Shown here: positions 31,010-40,000 of the stretch, one piece after another
How the letters are laid out: the number at the start of each line of letters is the position of its first letter
How positions within the stretch are numbered: position 1 is the stretch's first letter
NCBI RefSeq assembly: GCF_964340395.1
Contig: NC_135564.1
Location: 2,965,361-3,005,360, forward strand
DNA from: Glandiceps talaboti
Taxonomy: Eukaryota > Hemichordata > Enteropneusta > Spengelidae
DNA length: 40,000 nt
Direction: 5' to 3'
Program-made: the position numbers and the translations under genes
The notes under the pieces: generated by a model
What the model was told of the DNA's origin: nothing
The model's input: only the letters and a program-made list of their open reading frames with translations
Databases searched by the model: none

Positions 31010-32320
31010 ACTGTGGTCTCAATGTTCTCTCTCGAGTTCAACTTTCAAGGTATGAAAGTTTAATCAATCGGAGCAAATGATCAACCACGCTGTCTCCAAA
31101 TAGTACAAGCTTAGACCACGATGTTCTGCTGTTAACTCTCAAGTTAAAGTGGGGTAGCATAGAATTATAGTGCAATGTGATATTGGAAATCTGAATGGGA
31201 GTCCTATCTGTGATGTCATACCGTAAGGTAGAAGGTGTCAAATTCGAATTACGTCAACGACGCAACTTTCGGCGCAGACTGAATTGACGCTCTTGTCAAC
31301 ATTCGAACGCGAAACAAACCCGTGTCTGGAAGTGTGTCATATGTTTTTCGATCGTTTTTTATGTACTCTTTGAATTGGAGATTTAGGGTGAACGGAAGGT
31401 AATTTCGTAGGAGTTTCAGAAGTCCTTGCGAAGAAAATTAGCTTTACTACAATGACTTAAAGAGGAACTGTCTTATACATGTAAATTTTAGACTTGATGA
31501 AATGTATCAACAACCACACTCCCTATATTGCCGGTCAAGCAAAAACATTGACGTGCGAAACAGAAAAGTTGGAGTCGGACATATCAAAAAGATAACACCA
31601 CACCCAGTGTCTGACGCTAGAATTTCATCTCTCAATCTACTAAATGTCATCGTTAAAGCGGGTTGAGGTAGTATGGTGGCATGCTAAGGAGTTACCAGAC
31701 TAGGACGCCAACAAGGGAAAACCCATTTAAAACATTGATTCGGAACTTCTAAACTACAATGTACATCGAGGCCATATAAAAAAGGCTGATTACACGAGTT
31801 TGCAAACTATTGCACGATTAACCGTAACATCTGAATACATCCAAGACTTTCTACCTGAGATACCCCACGGTCATAAATGTCTGCTTCTACACAAGTCGTC
31901 CAAGTTGAGTACCCCCCACAAACAAGCAAAAACATTTTCTTTTAATTTTCTCCTTAGTTGCTTTAATTTAATTTGCTCGAAATGAAACTGACATGACACT
32001 TGGAAACTTTAATTGCATTATTTTAAAACTATGATTTGTATGGTATTCACATGAAATTTCATACTGACCATAATTCCATATCGCGTACTTTGTTTGGGTT
32101 TTTGCTTTGTTTAATACTATGCAAACCAGATTGACGTTCGGTTTTGGAAGCATGTCGCTCGATAGGTCAGCATTAGATTGTTTGTGCGCGTTTTCTCAAA
32201 CAATTGATGCCCGCTCACCGATGCTAAAACCATGTTTGTCATTACAAGAAAAACAACAATAATAATTATTAGAAACCGTACGACCGATCGTGGAGAAAGC
32301 TACTTCTCGTATTTAAAAAT
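31010..32320. other. Non-coding stretch, nothing recognised
   Basis: Open frames are short. I see no domain, splice-bounded exon, RNA gene or repeat I can support. Confidence 0.4.
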
Positions 32321-32322
32321 GG

Positions 32323-32465
32323 GGCTACGACCGTGTGACCCGTTGAATCGACAGTGAAAAAAAACTTCTTCTTCACTGGGCCATGACCATTCGACTGGTC
32401 GTGGACAATAGACAGTGAAAAAGAAAATACCACTTCTTCACTGGGCTATGGCCGTACGACTGAAA
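32323..32465. repeat. Short tandem repeat of about 61 bp with internal hairpins
   Basis: Three imperfect copies of a GGGCYATGRCC-type block (near 32323, 32379 and 32443). Two are preceded by CAGTGAAAAA...CTTCTTCACTG, which is self-complementary. Confidence 0.65.
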
Positions 32466-32605
32466 TAGAAGAATTTTCACTATAGCACAGACTAAAAATA
32501 AAGTGTCAACAAAAGAACTACATACTGGCTTTGTATTCATAGCATCGATTACTACATACTGATTTGAAATTGGATGGACATTTTCAATTTTGGCCAATTA
32601 AGTTA

Positions 32606-32617
32606 GGGGGGGGGGGG
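32606..32617 (+). repeat. Poly-G run (12 G)
   Basis: Twelve consecutive G at the edge of a G-rich dispersed repeat. Confidence 0.95.
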
Positions 32618-32674
32618 ACTAAATGTTTATAGCTTTTTATCCTACATTGAACTATTGACCTCACCCCTAATGTG

Positions 32675-33185
32675 TTGATTTATCATACATGATTATGTAC
32701 TGACAGAACTATCATTTGGTACCCATGTGTTCCAATATTATGAAATTTCATGTGAATTGTGTCCAAAAATGTTGAAATTTGGAAGGGGGTGGGGGTCATA
32801 ATTATGAATATTATGACCACTTTGGCTTTGGGAGAAATACAAAAACTCTACACATGAATGGTTCAGTTGATTTATCATACATATGAACTGACAGAAATAT
32901 ATCTTGGTGCCTGTGTGTTCCAATATTATACAATGTCAAGTGATTTTTGTTCAAAATGTTGAAATTTTGATGGGGTGGGGTGGGGGTCACATTTTTTACT
33001 GGCATTTTAAAGTTAGCAAACACACAATGATTTTTGTTGTATAATTATGAAGAGGCATTGCACATTATACATATGTGCAAAGTTAAACAAGCTCATTTTA
33101 ATTTTTGTCAAAATTCAACAATATTTCATAAATAATTTGTCAATAATGTCAAAATTTAGATGGGATGTGGGGTTACAATTTCAAT
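32675..33185. repeat. Tandem repeat, unit about 192 bp, two clear and one weak copy
   Basis: TTGATTTATCATACAT recurs at 32675 and 32867. Each copy continues with TGTGTTCCAATATTAT, ATGTTGAAATTT and GGGGTGGGGGTCA. A weaker third copy ends with GATGGGATGTGGGGTTACA near 33160. Similar G-rich GGGAGGGTCACAT text recurs near 36710 and 37300, pointing to a dispersed family. Confidence 0.7.
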
Positions 33186-34154
33186 TCTAGAATTTAAATG
33201 GACGTGGTTACCCACTATTATTTTTTGTCATTGATAAATAGCTGGAATAATACATTGTACACATACAGCATATAAAAATAATTTATCACAGACTTTTATC
33301 ATTTTTTTGCAGTTTTCTTACATTTTTCTTTAAAAATCGTAAAGCAGCTGGGAATTAAATAACATAGCATTTTATGAAATAATGAAAAGAAATTACAAAC
33401 AAATATGTCTGGACATAATACACATTGCACTAAAATATGTAAGTCCATTAAGTGCTCCAGGGATAATCTTTAACTGTCAAAAATTGTGATGTAGTTAATT
33501 GTTGTAAATCTACTTATTTTGACCCAAAACAATATGTGTAGATACAAAAAACGGTCATTATCTTGAACACAAAGGTGGTGACAGTAGTATTTTCTTTGCC
33601 TTTTTTTTTTACATATTCAGATATCACTGCTTAGGTATGCAAAGTATATATCGACTTTTTTGAATTTGACACCTCCCTCAATCCAGAGTCTTCAAATTCT
33701 GATACAACATATGTGTTAGGATGATGACAGATACGAGTTATCTCTTGCATACTTTTTATTTTAATAAACTTAAGTGACAAGTCAGCAGCAGAATAAATAA
33801 TATCACTGAAATCTGATGCCACTGTAAGTATTATTAGACTCAGCATTATTTACCAGAAATTTTGTAATTTTTGTCATGAATCGAAAATTTCCACTGTAGT
33901 TGCGTATGGCTTGGGACAAGCCTGTAGTGAGACACAGCAGTGTTATGAATCTATAAATTTTCACTTTAGCGTTAATGTGTCTATTTCCAGTGTAGTGACT
34001 GGTGTCGACTATGATGACTAAACACGTTATGTATTGTTCTGTTGTAGATTATCCGAATATTGCAGTAGTGACGCTAATTAAATATGTATGCTGTATTGTT
34101 TAATGTAATTAGAACAAAGGATTCGAATAAATTTAAATGTTGTAGGTCCCTGTA
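33186..34154. other. Non-coding stretch, nothing recognised
   Basis: AT-rich, stops in all frames. No feature recognised. Confidence 0.4.
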
Positions 34155-34291
34155 TTGTATGTATGTATGTATGTATGTATGTATGTATGTATGTATGTAT
34201 GTATGTATGTATGTATGTATGTATGTATGTATGTATGTATGTATGTATGTATGTATGTATGTATGTATGTATGTATGTATGTATGTATGTA

Positions 34292-34322
<31 letters not shown>

Positions 34323-34531
34323 ATGTATGTGTGTGTGTATGTATGTATGTATGTATGTATGTATAGTATGTATGTATGTATGTATGTATGTATGTATGTA
34401 TGTATGTATGTATGTACTATGTATGTACTATGTATGTGTGTATGTATGTATGTATGTATGTATGTATGTATGTATGTATGTATGTATGTATGTATGTATG
34501 TATGTATGTATGTATGTATGTATGTATGTAT

Positions 34532-34586
<55 letters not shown>

Positions 34587-34650
34587 CCTGCGTGCGTGCG
34601 TGCGTGCGTAGATAGGTAGGTAGGTAGGTAGGTAGGTATGTATGTATGTA
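34155..34650. repeat. GTAT / GT / GTGC / GTAG compound microsatellite, about 500 bp
   Basis: GTAT units dominate to about 34530, then a GT run to about 34582, GTGC units, GTAG units and GTAT again. All long frames on both strands here are repeat products. Confidence 0.97.
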
Positions 34651-36560
34651 TGTATGTATGTACGGAAATTGCGGTCTCGGGAGACGGGCCTATAAGGACC
34701 TGGGAACGAGAAACAAAACACATACTTGTTTGATTGTGTCACACACAGTTTGCAGTGACAATAGTCGTACTATAAAACTATCGCAGTGCACTATTGACAT
34801 TAACTGAAAGCTAGACAGCTAGACGTTATAGTAGTTTCAGTGCTATCTAGATTTTCTAGATACCGACAGTACTCAATGTCAAAGGGGCACTAATCCGTTA
34901 GTCTAGTTAGGTTGACATGTGTTTGAAATAACTTAAAGCAATAAAACAAACACAGTGACTGAAGTCAATACACTCGATGTCGAATCATATGTCCTCAATT
35001 TGAGGAGTCAATGTTTGATATTTGATTACAATTTTTGACCACCAGTTAAAACAAATATATCTATCTTTAAAAATGAATTGTACGAAAACTCTTCCGAAGG
35101 GCCGAGTCCCGTGTGTTTCTCTGAGCTCAGTAACACTACATTCTGTGTGACTTGCCATGAAGTCCATGTTGTCACAGCTAAACAAAGGAGATGACGTTCC
35201 AGAGGTTAACGAGAAGTATACAATAGCAACTCAGACAAGGGGTTGGTTATAACCCGCTACACAAACTTTAATATTAGCTACGGTAGAGGACTGCTATTAT
35301 CCCGTAAATGTCAAACAATGTGTCAACATTATGACAGATAAAGGGTATAAGGAGCAAGAACCAGAGGGGCACGTATTATTGCTTAGATTGCCCTTTTCTT
35401 AAGGAAAATATACGAATCCTGCCGCTACATATGTATCAAATCTATACTAGATATAACACATTATTATTATTATTATTATAATTCCCTCACAGGTAGGAAA
35501 TTATAGTCAAAATGTTGTTATATTTAGCCTGTGGACTAGCAAAACAACAATCTAAGAAATACTACACGCCCCTATGTCAAGGACCCCTAGGCTTGGTACT
35601 ATTGACTGATTGTGACGTCACGCCCAGTAGACCTGGACAAAGGGTGGACTGTGTCGACATTACTTTCGAAGTTTGTTGTTCGGAAAGTTTGGTCTGTATT
35701 CTTACAAATTCCACTGATAGCCTTACATGTTGTGACAGAAATTCTAAGCCCGTTCTTAATTTATATAGGAAGTGGAAGCCATTGTGGTCGACGTGATTGT
35801 GTGGTCATTCTAAAGAAACTGAGTTATATTTCACAAGAAAAGGTAAGCGCGTGTTTATCATAACCTATCCTGTCTTACATAAAGCCAACAGACGTGTATA
35901 CCTTGTTAATTTTACGTCTTCTAATCAGCTGATGTGAAATTCCAAATCGCCTTAGCACGAATCATCACGTACAAACAGTCACCTAGTTTGGAATTTGCAT
36001 TCTCGCAAGTCAGAGTTATTATTTCTAAAAAAAAAATAATCTGTGGGAGGCTCGTTAAGAACGTTGCCGTAAAACAGGTCGTGGTTTGCGACGATGGGAA
36101 TTTGAGTCCAATATCTATGTAACGGACAGTAACTTGTGAGGTAAAATTTTTATTCAAGCAACAATGGCATGGGGTCACAAATCTGATCTACAACAAAACC
36201 ATGTGGCTATAATCTTAATCCGACCATAAGAAGGTCACCTGGTCAGGTGTTCCTGTAAATCTCAGATAGTGGTCTGGGTGTAAATATAAGTGACTTGTTA
36301 CTATTAGCCGCTAACCGAGTACACCGTGAACTACTAGTATGAGTACACTAAGTACACCGTGAACTACTAGTAGTATGAGTACCAGGGCGGAGCCTAAGTC
36401 AACGAACTCCCTCATATTAAACGTTTTTTTTGGTACATATACTGACTCGGTTTTAGAGAATATGAAAGTCTACAGCATAGTTTTGAACGGTATTATCTCA
36501 GTGCCCGTACGAACAAGAGATCATAACAAAAGAACAACAGTATGTACACACACATGAATC
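34651..36560. other. Unassigned stretch with weak open frames
   Basis: A frame from about 35612 to 35838 reads VWSVFLQIPLIALHVVTEIL and ends at a donor-like AAG|GTAAGC. A following frame near 35930-36119 reads VKFQIALARIITY. Their phases do not match at the obvious splice sites and no family is recognised, so no gene is called. Confidence 0.35.
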
Positions 36561-36569
36561 AACACGTTT

Positions 36570-37330
36570 TAGGGGGTGTTCAGTAATTACTAAGGCGGAG
36601 AGAGCCAGGAGAGTGGGGGAGGGGGGAGTAACTTTTACAAATCGGCTATCGGAGGAGGGCCATAATTTAATGATAATGCGTTAATTGATCCTGCGAGGGG
36701 AAAATGGGGTTAGGGGAGGGTCACATTTTACTTTAACTAATTGTATTTTCTAACTTTTTTCATTATTGTGCTTTTTTTTTGAAATCCCACTGCTGCAATA
36801 TCGGTTTGGGTTAGGTTCGGGCTAGGTTCGGGTTAGCATTAGGTACCATAGTATTAGAAGATAGCAAATAAATGGCTTCTGAAAACCATACAGTGAATTA
36901 ATTGTCAGTTGTGATGTGAGGAGGGGGGGCGGAGCACGTCTCACAAAAGTAGAATGGGAACAGGTCGATAATATACTAGGAACAATGTTGTGCATATCTT
37001 GACTGACAATCTAATCTGTGGGAGTAATTGCCTTCGTCAGATCAGCTAATGGTTTCCAAACACTAATGATTAGTACAGTGCCTTCACACAAATTCACTCT
37101 GGTGGTAATAGTGAGAAATAACCAATGTTTTTTTTAAACTTTCAAGATGGTGGCAGTGGTGGAATTAAGTCTTTTTACCATTAATTCTGGGACTCTTGTC
37201 CTAGTCTCTGTCTGATAACATTTTAACCATGGAGGAGGGGTTTTAGAGAAAGCTAGAAAATTGATAGAGGGTCATTTATTAGGACGACGGAATCGTGGGA
37301 GGGTCACATATTACACATCAGCCTGGGACT
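36570..37330. repeat. G-rich dispersed repeat copies (unclassified)
   Basis: Segments with GTGTTCAGTAATTACTAAGG, AGGGGAGGGTCACATTTTA and GTGGGAGGGTCACATATTA resemble one another and the 32.6-33.2 kb repeat. Boundaries and class are not visible. No coding sequence. Confidence 0.45.
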
Positions 37331-38750
37331 CATCGACCATAGTAGTTATTGAAGGCTCCCTTAGTTAGCGACCTCTGGTATAGCTCCCTGACCTTCGAAC
37401 TTTCGTATATGAAAAATGACCCGACAAGCGACTTGAAAGGAGCGTTAGCCGACTGTGTACCTCGAGTACTCCTTGGGCTTTTGTTCAGTTACCTTGGGAA
37501 CAGAAGACAACACTAGAGGCTACCTCCGGCGCTAGTACAACAGAGCGACGTAAATGACGATAACTTCGTTAGTTAAAATGAAAAAAATCTGCTACAAATT
37601 CCAAAAAGATTTATCATACTAGGACAGTTACTCATGCCCGAAGTGTTGTGATATCATCTGCATACCAAAGTTTGTTAAATTCTTATATGACTTCACGCCG
37701 ATTTTAAGACCATTCCTAAATATTTACCTTTCCTTGTATTTCATATGTCATAAAACTTGACACCATAGGAGGACATCGTAGAGTTAAGTTGTAGGTTAAG
37801 TCTATATATAGTATTTACTTTCAAGTAAGTGTAATATTTGCCCTAGCCTACATAAGTGGAGTGGTTAGTTAGAAGTGGTGTGACAGTGCTGTAAGATATG
37901 AGTATTGTATACCTATGTAAACACTTCACATACTTGATGTAAATGTCATGATGGCAGCTACTTATATGAAAGATTTACAACCCACTTTTGAAGACAAACT
38001 TAGGGGCGAGATCAATAGTCCCATGTAGGTTAAAAACTAAATTCTTATACTTATAGGCCTAACCCTCCCCCTCTAACTAAATTGGCCAAAATTGAAAAGT
38101 GTTTGAGAAGCTACTGCTCAATTAATTTCAAATTAGTATGTAGTACTATGAATAAAAAGCCAGCATGCAGTGGGTAGAATAATTCTTTTGTTGACGATAT
38201 TGGATGCATTTACTACAGCAAGAATTCTTCCGACGTTTCAAAAGCAATATTGTGCTACAGTTGTGCTACAACGCCATTGGCGTTTTTCTTAATCCTACAT
38301 TGAACTATTGATCTGGCCCCTGACGGAGTGGAATTATAGGTCCCATAAAACTATAATCACTATTAGGTCATAAATCATGTTAATATTTGTAGCATGTTTC
38401 AATGTACTTGCCGAACAGAACACCCTTATTTGAATAAGCATATCGCCAATGTCAAAAGATTACATCGACAAGGCGTGCAAGGACAGCATGTCATAAATAT
38501 CCTTAGCTATGAATGCTGTCGTGTTTTACAATTGCACTCCTGAATTCACAAGCCATTGCCTGCCCGGTTCAAATCGGGCTTTGTGTAAATTAATTAGAGG
38601 GGACTTATACATTGGGGTTTGTGCATTCATCCTCATATGTCTGGCATGTGTCAACTGATTTCAATCAAACCTACCACAAAGGTAACATACTATTATGAAC
38701 ATCACTTTACTTTACGACCAGATCAAATATGGCCATACTTGTTAAATTTC
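37331..38750. other. Non-coding stretch with possible element fragments
   Basis: CCTACATTGAACTATTGA near 38293 also occurs at 32641, so a dispersed repeat is present. On the - strand near 37650 a short frame reads LWYADDIT, discussed separately. A CCCGGTTCAAATCGGGC hairpin lies near 38563. No gene recognised. Confidence 0.4.
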
Positions 38751-38756
38751 ACGATA

Positions 38757-38915
38757 TGGAGGGAGGGGGAGGGGGAGGGAGTGAGGGAGGGAGGGAGGGA
38801 GAGGGGAGGGAGTGAGTGAGAGAGGAAAGAAAGGAGAAAGGGGAGGGGAGGGGAGGGAGTGAGCGAGCGAGAGAGAGAGATAGATGGGAGGGGAGAGAGG
38901 GAGGAAGGAAGGGAG
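38757..38915. repeat. Purine-rich GGGA/GAGA low-complexity tract
   Basis: About 160 bp almost wholly purine on the + strand, built from GGGA, GTGA, GCGA and GA units. Frames on either strand (Glu-Gly or Ser-Pro-Leu) are artefacts. Confidence 0.93.
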
Positions 38916-39442
38916 AGAGCGATCAAAGTTGACTGTTACTCACATTTGTGTTCGTTGTTTTACCAACATTAACTAGTAACAAAGATGATATGGTCTACCC
39001 TTACTTAAACATGAGAGGGATGTATTACTAATACTACTATTACATTCACCCTTTGTAAAATGATCTCGAGTTATTTTATTTACTTGCGCCTCAAACAGCT
39101 GGAGTTTCATTGGTGTTGATTTCAAGAAAGTTGTAAAATACGCATGTGTCAAATGTCATCTTTATTCTGACCCATAACTACCGTAAAGGTCGAATCCATC
39201 ATCCTGATCAGCCTGATCAGACATACCATTGGTATATCTCACACCATGCTGGTCTCGTGTTGAATATCATAAAATCATACATTATCAATCAGTAACTTAA
39301 ATCAATCAATTAATCATTTATGTAGTGATGAAGTACATTGATTAGCTATCAATTACAAAACTACACATGTCTTTTTCCTTTGTTCTCGAGGGGCATTCTA
39401 TATAATATAGCATCCATTTCATGCAAATTTTACTCCAGGGGA
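38916..39442. other. Non-coding stretch, nothing recognised
   Basis: AT-rich sequence with no open frame worth noting and no recognised repeat. Confidence 0.4.
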
Positions 39443-39464
39443 GGGCAATATCTAGATATTGCCC
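39443..39464. repeat. Perfect 22-bp palindrome
   Basis: GGGCAATATCT followed by its exact reverse complement. A related imperfect form is at 21727-21750. It may mark a transposable-element end. Confidence 0.9.
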
Positions 39465-39577
39465 TGCACCAGAGCGAACACGTGTACTGAAGAAAGCACA
39501 AACAAACGAATATATTATGACAGGTGCATGACATGCGACTTTAATACTGTTGAATTACTAATTACATGATTTTTTGG

Positions 39578-39772
39578 TTAGTTTGAAAGAAAAACTTTCC
39601 CATTTTCTGGTATTACAGCTTCAACCTGTACGTAATTGACTTTACTTTCTTGTTCGGTTTCATTTCCCCCACTCGCGCTTTCTACCTCGATGTCACGCTT
39701 TGTTTGACTGCTGTTTTTGATGTACGAGGTCTTAGGTATTTTTGAAGCCTTTCCTTGAAGCACCTTGCTCAC
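39578..39772 (-). CDS. Candidate terminal exon with ITIM-like tyrosine motif
   Basis: The - strand frame of about 64 codons ends in TAA after VFLSN. It reads KASKIPKTSYIKNSSQTKRD, then EVESASGGNETEQE and SKVNYVQVEAVIPENGK. Composition is coding-like, acidic-polar, like a cytoplasmic tail. VNYVQV fits the ITIM pattern (I/V/L/S)xYxx(I/V/L). There is no ATG start; a stop lies just upstream of GTGAGCAAG, so it needs an upstream exon. A separate ATG with Kozak context (ATGGATCAACGTG|GTAAGT, near 39896 on the - strand) does not join it in phase. CGAGGGCCGTAGGCCGTGAG beside it looks repetitive, so it may lie in a mobile element. Confidence 0.22.
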   Translation of the reverse strand: MSKVLQGKASKIPKTSYIKNSSQTKRDIEVESASGGNETEQESKVNYVQVEAVIPENGKVFLSN

Positions 39773-40000
39773 GGCCTACGGCCCTCGTGTCGGTCAGTAT
39801 CTCAACGATTGCTCATGCACTCCACTCGTACATTATCCTATACGTAATCGACTGATTGTATCTATTGATTTTAGCAGAACTTACCACGTTGATCCATGGT
39901 TTTGTTTTAGGGCTATAGTCTGCTAACTGTCAACAATGGGTGATTTGAAATGTTCGAAGCAATGCTGCACTTCGTGGCTACGAGCCAATATTTTACTTCT

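Noticed and set aside
35512-36122. Possible two-exon gene (VWSVFLQIPLIALHVV followed by VKFQIALARIITY)
   Set aside because: The donor AAG|GTAAGC is phase 0, while the downstream frame needs a phase-1 entry at the visible acceptor. No domain recognised.
37600-37760. Second reverse transcriptase relic on the - strand (LWYADDIT and KYLGMVLK)
   Set aside because: Both motifs look RT-like, but they are in reversed order and have stops around them. Too short to support without a profile search.
38540-38590. tRNA gene suggested by CCCGGTTCAAATCGGGC
   Set aside because: The T-arm-like hairpin is good, but no A box, anticodon arm or acceptor stem could be fitted upstream.

Overview
The window looks like genomic DNA from a metazoan, most likely a marine invertebrate. 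It is AT-rich and intron-rich, full of microsatellites, with GT-AG introns, a non-LTR retrotransposon relic and tRNA-derived SINE-like pieces. I cannot name the species.

One protein-coding gene is well supported. It lies on the + strand from about 7779 to 26790 and is split into about 20 coding exons. Spliced, it encodes an adhesion-class GPCR of about 742 residues. In order the protein has a signal peptide, one C-type lectin-like domain, a Ser/Thr-rich linker, a GAIN domain ending in an intact GPS autoproteolysis motif (HL|TS), seven transmembrane helices and a short cytoplasmic tail. Nearly all exon junctions have canonical splice sites and matching phases. The weak part is between 18412 and 22787, where one or two short GAIN exons are uncertain.

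Layout: 1-7778 is non-coding, with a 40-bp minisatellite (1551-2020), a large compound microsatellite (3920-4755) and a SINE-like element (about 5431-5665). 7779-26790 is the GPCR gene. Its introns carry microsatellites that touch splice sites (8601-8928, 23374-23476), a 45-48 bp minisatellite, and a 434-bp intronic duplication embedded in that minisatellite. 26791-30500 is intergenic, with two long tetranucleotide arrays in opposite orientation and a degraded LINE reverse transcriptase on the - strand (about 29617-30470). 30500-40000 is mostly unrecognised repeat-rich DNA with a near-perfect 45-bp fold-back (30910-31009), tandem repeats near 32.3-33.2 kb, a long GTAT/GT array (34155-34650) and a purine-rich tract. 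One short ORF on the - strand (39578-39772) could be a terminal exon but is unproven.

Most long open frames in the window are reading frames through microsatellites, giving MYVC, HTYI or SLSL polymers, and are not genes.
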